Assembly: GCA_001805885.1 (NCBI GenBank)
Contig: MHHC01000070.1
Span: 1 to 12,442, forward strand
DNA: 12,442 bases
Reading direction: 5' to 3'
Source: Omnitrophica WOR_2 bacterium RIFCSPLOWO2_12_FULL_51_24
GTDB lineage: Bacteria > Omnitrophota > Gorgyraeia > Pluralincolimonadales > Pluralincolimonadaceae
Shown: piece by piece, positions 1 to 5,999 of the stretch
How the letters are laid out: each line of letters opens with the position of its first letter
Position numbering within the stretch: the stretch's first letter is position 1
Program-made: the position numbers and the translations under genes
The notes under the pieces: model-generated
The model's database searches: none
What the model was told of the DNA's origin: nothing
The model's input: only the letters and a program-made list of their open reading frames with translations

Positions 1-920
1 GGTTTATGCAGCGTTATGCCCCGGGGAAGATGGAATTGGCTCCGCGGGATATCGTTGCCAGAGCGATACAGACCGAGATCGACGAGGGAAGGGGCCTTGA
101 GGGCGGATATGTGAATTTGGATTTAAGGCATCTCGGAAAGAAGAAAATTTTGGAGCGCCTGCCCGCGATAAGGGATATCGCGATAGATTTCGCCGATTGC
201 GACCCTATAAATAAGCCCATTCCAATACTGCCGGCGCAGCATTATTCGATGGGTGGGATCTCGACAAATGAAAAAGCGCAGACCGAAGTCAACGGGCTGT
301 TTGCCGCGGGCGAGTGCGCGTGCGTCTCCGTGCACGGGACGAATAGATTGGGCGGGAATTCGCTGCTGGATACGATCGTATTCGGAAAGATAGCCGGAGA
401 AGGGGCGGCGCATTTCATTAAAGGTTCTCAGAAAGCGCCGGCAGATAAGAATGCGATCCTGGCCGATGAGTTAAAGCGGGCTGAAGAAAAAAAGAAAACT
501 TTTCTTACGAGGGAGAAGGGAGTCCCTCTGACCGAGATCCGGGATGAACTCCGCAAGACGATGACCGAAAAAGTCGGCATATTCAGGGAGGAGAGACAGC
601 TTAAGGATGCCGTATCGAAGATAGAAGAGCTTAAGTCGGAAGCAAAGCAGCTGCTCATAGGCAAGACTGATAATGGCGTAAATCAGACTCTGGCTAAGGC
701 ATTCGAGTTTGAAGGTATGCTCGACCTCGCGGAGATCATAACCAAAGGCGCTTTGCAAAGGACGGAATCAAGGGGTTCCCATTTCAGGAGAGATTATCCT
801 AAAAGGGATGATGAAAGATGGCTTAAACATACTATAGCCAGGCTTACCGAAAGCGGTCCCTCTTTCGAATATTCGAAAGTCAAAATTACCAGGTACGAGC
901 CCAAGGAGAGAAAATATTAA
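1..920 (+). CDS. sdhA: Succinate dehydrogenase / fumarate reductase flavoprotein subunit, C-terminal part (5' end outside window)
   Basis: The reading frame is open from the window edge, and the first visible Met (position 6) is internal. About 304 residues remain of a family that is usually 570-600, so the FAD-binding N-terminus lies upstream. Counting from that Met, the sequence shows the RYAP...RDIVARA segment with the proton-shuttling Arg at residue 14, the substrate-site HYSMGG (His79), the FAD-contacting AAGECA (Glu103) and HGTNRLGG with substrate-binding Arg114. The C-terminal helical domain ends with the RDYPKRDDERWLKHT signature. The protein carries covalent FAD and interconverts succinate and fumarate, passing electrons to the SdhB clusters. 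The stop codon directly abuts the sdhB start, so the two are translationally linked. Sequence cannot tell dehydrogenase from fumarate reductase direction here. No membrane anchor gene is visible; it may lie upstream. Confidence 0.95.
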   Translation, partial: FMQRYAPGKMELAPRDIVARAIQTEIDEGRGLEGGYVNLDLRHLGKKKILERLPAIRDIAIDFADCDPINKPIPILPAQHYSMGGISTNEKAQTEVNGLFAAGECACVSVHGTNRLGGNSLLDTIVFGKIAGEGAAHFIKGSQKAPADKNAILADELKRAEEKKKTFLTREKGVPLTEIRDELRKTMTEKVGIFREERQLKDAVSKIEELKSEAKQLLIGKTDNGVNQTLAKAFEFEGMLDLAEIITKGALQRTESRGSHFRRDYPKRDDERWLKHTIARLTESGPSFEYSKVKITRYEPKERKY

Positions 921-1643
921 GTGGCCCCGTATATTTTTAAAATACTGAGGTTTAACCCGAAAGCGGATCCGATGCCGTATTTTCAGGAATATAACGTGGA
1001 ATTAGAGCCGTCGGATTCGGTCCTGGAAGGGATCCTTAAGATCCAGGACGAGATCGACCCGTCGTTGGCGTTCAGGTATTCCTGCCGCGGCGCCGTATGC
1101 GGTTCCTGCGCGGTGGTCATAAACGGGAAATTCAATTTAGCGTGCAGGTCGCTCGTAAAGAACGTCAAGACTGAAGAGATCGTCCTTGAGCCGCTGCCGA
1201 ATCTGGAGATCGTAAAGGATCTGATAGTTGACTTACAGCCTTTTTGGAAAGCCTATGAAAAGATAAGGCCTTACCTGATACCCAAAGTTATTCCCGAAAA
1301 AGAAAATCTGGTCAGCCCTAAAGAAGAAAGGGCGATAGATAATTTTATCAACTGCATCTTATGCGCCTGTTGTTACGGTTCCTGCCCGGTAGTGACGAGG
1401 GATGAAAAATATTTAGGTCCGGCGGCTTTGGCAAAGCTTTTCAGGTTCGCCGGCGACATACGCGATAAAGGACATACCGACGTGCTCGATGAAATAGATA
1501 TCGAAAGCGGTACGTGGGGTTGCGACACCGTCTTTAAGTGCGTGGATGCCTGTCCCAAGAAAGTCAGGCCTACCGACGGGATAGAGGCGCTTCGCCGCAA
1601 GACCGTCCTCCGAAAATCGAAGAGATTGATAGGCGTAAAATGA
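921..1643 (+). CDS. sdhB: Succinate dehydrogenase / fumarate reductase iron-sulfur subunit
   Basis: This 240-residue protein is normal for the family. The N-terminal ferredoxin domain carries the [2Fe-2S] ligands Cys55, Cys60, Cys63 and Cys75 (CRGAVCGSC...C). The C-terminal domain has NCILCACCYGSCP (Cys145, 148, 151, 155) and Cys201, Cys207, Cys211 in WGCDTVFKCVDACPK, the pattern for one [4Fe-4S] and one [3Fe-4S] cluster. It moves electrons from the flavin of SdhA towards the quinone site. The start is GTG at 921, immediately after the sdhA stop, with an AAGGAG Shine-Dalgarno at about 902-907. The gene ends in an ATGA overlap with the Rieske gene. An extra Cys150 inside the [4Fe-4S] motif, where Gly-Leu is common, is a small departure. 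After sdhB one often finds nothing or an anchor subunit; here a quinol-oxidising complex follows. Confidence 0.96.
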   Translation: MAPYIFKILRFNPKADPMPYFQEYNVELEPSDSVLEGILKIQDEIDPSLAFRYSCRGAVCGSCAVVINGKFNLACRSLVKNVKTEEIVLEPLPNLEIVKDLIVDLQPFWKAYEKIRPYLIPKVIPEKENLVSPKEERAIDNFINCILCACCYGSCPVVTRDEKYLGPAALAKLFRFAGDIRDKGHTDVLDEIDIESGTWGCDTVFKCVDACPKKVRPTDGIEALRRKTVLRKSKRLIGVK

Positions 1644-2116
1644 AATTAAAGGAATCGCTCTTTACGAGGCGGAAATTTTTAAATTGGTCGTTAACCGCGT
1701 CCTTAGCCGCTTTATTCGGGACGGCGGTCGGGCCGGTATGGCGATTCGTATTTCCGGGTGAAGTAGGACCGGAACCTACAGAAGTTGAGTTGAAGGATTT
1801 TCCGGAATTATTGCCGGGAACCGGCAAGCTGTTTAAATTCGGTAGGCACCCCGCCATAATGATCAGGACACCGGACGGGAAATTAAAGTCATTTACGGCG
1901 GTATGCACTCATTTTGAATGCACCGTCCAGTATAAGAAGGATACAAATCAGATCTGGTGCGCATGCCATAACGGGTTTTACGACACGAATGGCAAAGTCG
2001 TATCAGGGCCGCCGCCAAGGCCGTTGGAAGAATACGATGTCGCCGTAGAGAAAGATAAGATCATAGTATCCAGGCGCGGCGTGCCTAAAGGGGAAAAACC
2101 AAAAGAAAAGGCATGA
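1640..2116 (+). CDS. Rieske [2Fe-2S] protein with Tat signal (quinol-oxidising cytochrome b complex)
   Basis: The start is ATG 1640, which forms an ATGA overlap with the sdhB stop; a longer upstream frame from 1538 only reads through sdhB. The 158-residue product opens with FTRRKFLNW and a hydrophobic stretch (about residues 16-31), a twin-arginine signal that usually stays as the membrane anchor of Rieske proteins. The cluster-binding boxes are CTHFEC (Cys89, His91, Cys94) and CACH (Cys107, Cys109, His110), with both disulfide cysteines kept. A GPPPRPLEEY segment corresponds to the Pro loop that covers the cluster. The folded domain would lie on the outer face of the inner membrane, taking electrons from quinol bound to cytochrome b, encoded next with another ATGA overlap. 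The Tat signal implies cluster insertion in the cytoplasm, which fits the tatA/tatC genes at 9294-10186. Confidence 0.93.
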   Translation: MKLKESLFTRRKFLNWSLTASLAALFGTAVGPVWRFVFPGEVGPEPTEVELKDFPELLPGTGKLFKFGRHPAIMIRTPDGKLKSFTAVCTHFECTVQYKKDTNQIWCACHNGFYDTNGKVVSGPPPRPLEEYDVAVEKDKIIVSRRGVPKGEKPKEKA

Positions 2117-3180
2117 TTAATTTAAAAAATTGGTTTTATGAGAGGACCGGAATCGAGGCCATACTTGATTTTTTAAGGAAAAAACAGGTTCCGGACCACA
2201 AATATACGTTTTGGTATTATCCCGGCAGCATCCTGCTTATTTTGATAGGAGTTCAAATCATAACCGGCTGCCTTTTGCTTTTGTACTATAAACCTACGAT
2301 TGAGACCGCGTATGAGTCGGTTTCATTCATAACCAAATATCTTCCCTTCGGTTCTTTTTTGCGTTCACTGCACGCCTGGAGCTCGGATTTAATTATCGCG
2401 ATCGCATTTATCCATATGTTCTCTACTTTTTTATTAAAGTCATATCGCCCCCCCAGAGAGCTTATCTGGATCAGCGGAACATTTCTTATGTTCATATTGT
2501 TGACATTCGGGTTTTCGGGATATCTCCTGCCGTGGAATGAGCTGTCGTTGTTCGCGACAAGCGTAGGCACGCAGATAGCGGGCTCGATGCCGATAATCGG
2601 AAAATATCTTTTGCTCTTCCTTCGGGGAGGAGAATATATCTCGGGCGATACCCTGACCAGATTCTTCGCTTTGCACGTCATAATCCTGCCTTTAATTTTA
2701 CTCGCGTTGGCCGCTGTCCATGTATTGCTCATTCAGCACCACGGGATGAGCGTTCCGCCCTCGGTAGAATCAAGTCCGGCGAAGAAAAAGGATATACCTT
2801 TTTACCCGGATTTTCTGCTATACGACGCGGTTAACGGCCTGTTTGTGTTTTCAGGCTTAGTGATCCTGGCTTTATTTTTACCAAAGGAATTAGGCATAAA
2901 GGCTGATCTCTTGGCTCCTGCGCCTGCGGGAATAAAGCCCGAATGGTATTTCCTGTTTATGTTCGAGACGTTAAAATTAATTCCAAGCATGGTATTGTCT
3001 TTTGAAGGAAAACAGCTCGGCGTGATGATATTCGCATTGGGAGCCGTATTTCTGATCTGCATCCCGTTCCTGGACAGATGGTCTGCAAAGAACAAAAGAA
3101 GCCCTTTATTCACGTTGATCGGATTTGGGATCTTGATCTACATTTTCGTGATGACGGCGATCTCGTATTTGGGAGAATAG
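2113..3180 (+). CDS. Cytochrome b (fused b6 plus subunit IV type) of a Rieske/cytochrome b complex
   Basis: This 355-residue membrane protein has about eight predicted spans. Two histidine pairs bind the b hemes: His87/His101 and His188/His203. The 14 residues between the second pair match the b6-type spacing rather than the 13 usual in mitochondrial-type cytochrome b. Other landmarks are YRPPREL (111-117), GYLLPW (136-141), LTRFFALH before His188, and the quinol-site motif PEWY (276-279) in the fused C-terminal half. The b6 Cys that attaches the extra heme (Cys35 in chloroplast b6) aligns with Tyr36 in WYYPG, so that heme is probably absent. The protein oxidises quinol with the Rieske partner encoded directly upstream. 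No c-type cytochrome gene and no CxxCH motif follows; the next gene is a 58-residue membrane protein. A run of seven C bases near 2449 keeps the frame. Confidence 0.93.
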   Translation: MINLKNWFYERTGIEAILDFLRKKQVPDHKYTFWYYPGSILLILIGVQIITGCLLLLYYKPTIETAYESVSFITKYLPFGSFLRSLHAWSSDLIIAIAFIHMFSTFLLKSYRPPRELIWISGTFLMFILLTFGFSGYLLPWNELSLFATSVGTQIAGSMPIIGKYLLLFLRGGEYISGDTLTRFFALHVIILPLILLALAAVHVLLIQHHGMSVPPSVESSPAKKKDIPFYPDFLLYDAVNGLFVFSGLVILALFLPKELGIKADLLAPAPAGIKPEWYFLFMFETLKLIPSMVLSFEGKQLGVMIFALGAVFLICIPFLDRWSAKNKRSPLFTLIGFGILIYIFVMTAISYLGE

Positions 3181-3181
3181 G

Positions 3182-3358
3182 ATGGAACCGAAGACATTAT
3201 TGTTCAGCTTATTAGGTTCGATATGGATCTTGAGCCTGTTTATTATAATAGCGCTCATTGCCCGCGCGAAGCTTAACGAATTGAAGCGCATAAGGGAAAT
3301 GAAATACCACAAACAAAAGGAAGACGAGGATGAGAAAAGGCGAGATAAGATTCAATAA
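3182..3358 (+). CDS. 58-residue single-span membrane miniprotein next to cytochrome b
   Basis: ATG 3182 lies one base after the cytochrome b stop. The reading frame codes for 58 residues ending at TAA 3356-3358 and overlaps the next gene by 29 nt. Residues 5-27 are a strongly hydrophobic helix (LLFSLLGSIWILSLFIIIAL in part). The remainder is a highly charged tail with alternating Lys/Arg and Glu/Asp, likely a cytoplasmic helix or short coiled coil by the positive-inside rule. There is no heme motif. I do not recognise a family. Position and topology suggest a small structural subunit of the Rieske/cytochrome b complex, comparable in kind, not in sequence, to the tiny Pet subunits of b6f. Alternatively it resembles the small CcmD-like one-span proteins. 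That it is a gene is supported by its tight placement and coding-like composition. Confidence 0.7.
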   Translation: MEPKTLLFSLLGSIWILSLFIIIALIARAKLNELKRIREMKYHKQKEDEDEKRRDKIQ

Positions 3359-4709
3359 AAGGACTAATACCCTTGAGGAAGAATATTACAGGTACGAGCT
3401 CCAGGATACCGACGAGCCTAATCTCTTCAGGGAGATATACAGTTACGTCGAAGTCCCCAAGATCGTATTTAACCACCGCATAGTCCCCATGAACCCGCCG
3501 GACGATATCTGGATAACGGATACGACCTTCAGGGACGGCCAGCAGGCGATGCCGCCTTTCACGGTCAAGCAGATAGTAGACCTATATGACATGATGCATA
3601 AGCTGGGCGGCTCTCGGGGCCTCATAAGGCAATGCGAGTTCTTCCTCTATACAGATAAGGACAAGGAAGCTGTAAGGAAATGCGTGGAGCGCGGTTATGA
3701 ATTTCCCCAGGTGACCGGATGGATAAGGCCGGTAAAGGAGGATTTCAAACTCGTCAAAGAGATGGGCCTAAAAGAGACCGGTATACTTACTTCCGCGTCG
3801 GATTATCATATATACCTTAAGCTGAAGAAGACGAGAAGGCAGGCGATGGATATGTACCTCGGCATCGTCAAGTCCGCGCTAGACCTCGGTATCATTCCCA
3901 GGTGCCATCTCGAGGATATAACCCGCGCCGATTTTTACGGGTTCGTAGTTCCTTTCGTGCAGGAGTTGATGGAGCTCTCGAAAGAGGCGAAGATACCGAT
4001 AAAGATAAGGGCCTGCGACACCTTAGGCTATGGCGTGACTTATCCGGGCACGGCGCTGCCGAGGAGCGTCAAAGGGATAATTTACGGTTTGGTCAATCTT
4101 GCAGAGGTGCCTTCCGAACAGCTTGAATGGCATGGGCATAACGATTTCTATCATGGCCTTATCAATGCGACCACATCCTGGCTTTACGGTTGCTGCGCGT
4201 TAAACGGCGCTTTGCTGGGGATCGGAGAGAGGACAGGCAATACGCCGATCGAAGGGTTGGTCATGGAATTTCTGGCTCTGCGGGGCATAAGGGATGACAT
4301 TGACACGACCGTCATAACGGATATCGCCGAATATTTCGAGAAGGAACTCGGCTACGAGATCCCGCACAATCAGCCGTTCGTCGGCAGGAACTTCAACGTG
4401 ACGAGCGCGGGCATACATGCCGACGGTCTCATGAAGGACGAAGAGATATACAATGTATTCAATACCGAGAAGCTTCTCAAAAAGAAAGTAGCGGTCGCGA
4501 TAAACGACAAATCCGGAGTCGCGGGAATAGCCAAGTGGCTTAACCTCTACCTGAACCTGAGCAAGGAGGAAGAGGTCACGAAGGATAATCCCGGCGTCTT
4601 GAAGATAAAGGAATGGGTCGATTCCGAATATGTGAAAGGCAGGACGGCTGTCGTCTCCAATCAGGAGATGCTGATGAAAGCCAAGGAGTTCCTTCCCGGA
4701 CTTTTTTAG
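3330..4709 (+). CDS. Re-type citrate synthase-like enzyme (isopropylmalate/homocitrate synthase superfamily)
   Basis: This 459-residue protein belongs to the HMGL-like, Claisen-condensing TIM-barrel family. The metal and base residues are present: DTTFRDGQQ from Asp64 with Arg68 and Asp69, the HxH pair His268/His270 in EWHGHND, and GERTGN (299-304). It has a long N-terminal extension ahead of the barrel and no LeuA-type leucine-binding regulatory domain. Phrases such as QAMPPFTVKQIVDLYDMMHKLGG and GLKETGILTSASDYH resemble, from memory, the Re-citrate synthases known from Clostridium kluyveri and Syntrophus, not ordinary LeuA. The reaction would then be acetyl-CoA plus oxaloacetate to citrate, in the cytoplasm. 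Co-location with sdhAB supports a TCA role. Homocitrate or isopropylmalate synthesis remains possible. The start at 3330 overlaps the miniprotein gene; GAGG sits just before the ATG. The family call is secure; the citrate activity is an inference. Confidence 0.85.
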   Translation: MRKGEIRFNKRTNTLEEEYYRYELQDTDEPNLFREIYSYVEVPKIVFNHRIVPMNPPDDIWITDTTFRDGQQAMPPFTVKQIVDLYDMMHKLGGSRGLIRQCEFFLYTDKDKEAVRKCVERGYEFPQVTGWIRPVKEDFKLVKEMGLKETGILTSASDYHIYLKLKKTRRQAMDMYLGIVKSALDLGIIPRCHLEDITRADFYGFVVPFVQELMELSKEAKIPIKIRACDTLGYGVTYPGTALPRSVKGIIYGLVNLAEVPSEQLEWHGHNDFYHGLINATTSWLYGCCALNGALLGIGERTGNTPIEGLVMEFLALRGIRDDIDTTVITDIAEYFEKELGYEIPHNQPFVGRNFNVTSAGIHADGLMKDEEIYNVFNTEKLLKKKVAVAINDKSGVAGIAKWLNLYLNLSKEEEVTKDNPGVLKIKEWVDSEYVKGRTAVVSNQEMLMKAKEFLPGLF

Positions 4710-4714
4710 TCCGG
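4696..4714 (+). repeat. Short perfect hairpin across the citrate synthase-like stop codon
   Basis: A 7-bp inverted repeat, CCGGACT and AGTCCGG, with a five-T loop straddles the TAG stop at 4707-4709. No T-run follows on the + strand, so this is not a standard intrinsic terminator. It could attenuate read-through into amrS, protect an mRNA end, or be chance. Confidence 0.35.
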
Positions 4715-4747
4715 CTCCAAAAAGTAGGCTCGTAAGGGGGTGCGCAT

Positions 4748-5731
4748 ATGGCAAAAGGGGATTTCGTTCAATGCGAGTTATGCCCCCGCGAATGCGTTCT
4801 CGACGAAGGCCAAAAGGGGAATTGCAAGGTCAGGGCCAACAAAGACGGTAAGGTAATAACCCTCGTCTACGGGAAGCCCTGCGCCGTTCATGTAGACCCC
4901 ATTGAAAAGAAACCCCTTTATCATTTTTATCCGGCTTCATCGGCGTTCTCGATAGCGACAGCGGGATGCAACCTCCACTGCAAATTCTGCCAGAACTGGG
5001 ATATCTCGCAGGCCAATCCGGAGGAGACGAATAATCTCGACCTCCCGCCCGAAGAAGTAGTGCGCAAAGCGATCGCGTATAAGTGTAAATCGATAGCCTA
5101 CACATATAGCGACCCCGCGGTATTTTTCGAATATGCCGTTGACACGGCGAAGATCGGCCGAAAGGCGGGCGTTAAGAGCGTGTTTATTACCGCGGGTTAT
5201 CTAAGCCCGAAGCCGATCGACGAGTTATGTTCCGTGGTCGACGCGATAAAAATAGATTTCAAGGGTATAACCGAGGAATTTTACAATAACGTATGTTTGG
5301 CGCACCTTCAGCCGGTCCTCGATGCGATGAAGGCGATAAAACAGCGCAACGTCTGGCTTGAGTTGGTCAACCTGGTACTCCCGACGTTGAACGATAAGAA
5401 GGACGACATCGCCCGCTTGATAGACTGGGTAGTCGTGAACCTCGGCGCCGACGTCCCGTTACATTTTTCCAAATTCTGGCCGCAGTATCAACTAAAGAAC
5501 CTGCCGCCGACTCCGGAAGAGACGCTTGACATGGCGTGGCAGATGGCCAAGAAGAGGGGCGTTCATTACGCTTATGTGGGGAATATCCCTGCGCATGACG
5601 GGAACAATACCTACTGTCCCAAGTGCGTAAAGCTTTTAATAAAACGTATCGGATATGACGTGATGGAAAATAATATTGTAGGCGGGAGATGCAAATTCTG
5701 CAATCAGGCCATTCCCGGTATTTGGGGATAA
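4748..5731 (+). CDS. amrS: AmmeMemoRadiSam-system radical SAM enzyme AmrS
   Basis: The 327-residue product has the radical SAM [4Fe-4S] motif C-x3-C-x2-C at Cys74, Cys78 and Cys81 (GCNLHCKFCQNW). An N-terminal cysteine set precedes it (Cys9, 12, 16, 26), and two CxxC pairs lie near the C-terminus (CPKC, CKFC), probably metal-binding. KPLYHFYP just before the motif and NTYCPKC with GNIPAHDG near the end are typical of AmrS, the partner of AmrA (AMMECR1) and AmrB (MEMO1). Neither partner is in the window. The substrate cannot be read from the sequence. The start at ATG 4748 is supported by AGGGGG about 7 nt upstream. This copy starts abruptly at the first cysteine motif; many homologues, from memory, carry an extra EARYY-L-G segment, sometimes after a Tat signal. 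That missing piece resembles the product of the next gene. Confidence 0.9.
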   Translation: MAKGDFVQCELCPRECVLDEGQKGNCKVRANKDGKVITLVYGKPCAVHVDPIEKKPLYHFYPASSAFSIATAGCNLHCKFCQNWDISQANPEETNNLDLPPEEVVRKAIAYKCKSIAYTYSDPAVFFEYAVDTAKIGRKAGVKSVFITAGYLSPKPIDELCSVVDAIKIDFKGITEEFYNNVCLAHLQPVLDAMKAIKQRNVWLELVNLVLPTLNDKKDDIARLIDWVVVNLGADVPLHFSKFWPQYQLKNLPPTPEETLDMAWQMAKKRGVHYAYVGNIPAHDGNNTYCPKCVKLLIKRIGYDVMENNIVGGRCKFCNQAIPGIWG

Positions 5732-5742
5732 GAACATAACTT

Positions 5743-5790
5743 CCCCTCACCCTTCCCTCTCCCCATTGGGGAGAGGATAAAGGTGAGGGG
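5743..5790 (+). repeat. GC-rich palindromic intergenic repeat (REP-like)
   Basis: Two nested stem segments, CCCCTCACC (5743-5751) with GGTGAGGGG (5782-5790) and CCTCTCCCC (5756-5764) with GGGGAGAGG (5768-5776), enclose a three-base ATT loop with a small internal mismatch. The arm sequence matches a dispersed palindrome type seen in many unrelated bacterial genomes (CCCCTCACCCT...AGGGTGAGGGG), from memory. It lies between amrS and the Tat-peptide gene. No T-run follows, so it is more likely a dispersed element or mRNA stabiliser than a terminator. It ends just before the GAGGAG Shine-Dalgarno of the next gene. Confidence 0.75.
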
Positions 5791-5805
5791 GACAGAGGAG
5801 AGAAC

Positions 5806-5988
5806 ATGGAAACGGGTAAGCAGGGAATGACAAGAAGGGACTTCCTGAAGAGAAATATGATCGTCGTTGCCGCTCTTGCTTTGTTATCGTCCCCCTTGAA
5901 GTCGTTCGCCGATATTTTTAGGCGACAGCCACGCAAGCCGAACGTCTCCGGCAAAGAGGCGCGTTATTACAGGACCTTGGCGGGTTGA
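5806..5988 (+). CDS. 60-residue Tat-signal peptide protein ending in an AmrS-like N-terminal stub
   Basis: ATG 5806 follows a GAGGAG Shine-Dalgarno at 5795-5800. The product has TRRDFLKRN (residues 9-17) and a hydrophobic core (about 18-29), an almost textbook twin-arginine signal, with a possible cleavage site near SFA-D (residues 34-36). Only about 25 residues would remain, ending GKEARYYRTLAG. No mature domain follows: the frame stops at TGA 5986-5988. The last dozen residues look like the segment that begins AmrS proteins just before their first cysteine motif, and the amrS gene upstream lacks that segment. It may be a decayed N-terminal end of a second, exported AmrS, or a real separate peptide. 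The clean ribosome site argues that it is translated. The reading frame abuts the polyprenyl synthase gene. Confidence 0.6.
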   Translation: METGKQGMTRRDFLKRNMIVVAALALLSSPLKSFADIFRRQPRKPNVSGKEARYYRTLAG

Positions 5989-5999
5989 TAAAATATAAT

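Noticed and set aside
1538..1639. Upstream extension of the Rieske reading frame into sdhB
   Set aside because: It reads through the conserved SdhB C-terminus in another frame; the ATGA start at 1640 places the Tat signal at the N-terminus.
1907..1971. CACH in the Rieske protein as a c-type heme motif
   Set aside because: It is the second Rieske box; the spacing is C-x-C-H, not CxxCH.
2449..2455. Run of seven C bases in cytochrome b as a possible frameshift or sequencing error
   Set aside because: The frame stays intact through the conserved YRPPREL motif, so no indel is indicated.
2286..2732. 148-codon open frame on the minus strand
   Set aside because: It lies fully inside cytochrome b, has no recognisable domain or ribosome site, and reflects codon bias of the true gene.
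5743..5790. The palindrome as an intrinsic terminator of amrS
   Set aside because: No T-run follows on either strand, and the arms match a dispersed repeat type.
5367..5954. 195-codon open frame on the minus strand across the end of amrS, the repeat and the Tat-peptide gene
   Set aside because: It spans two plus-strand genes and the palindrome, and its product is low-complexity with no family resemblance.
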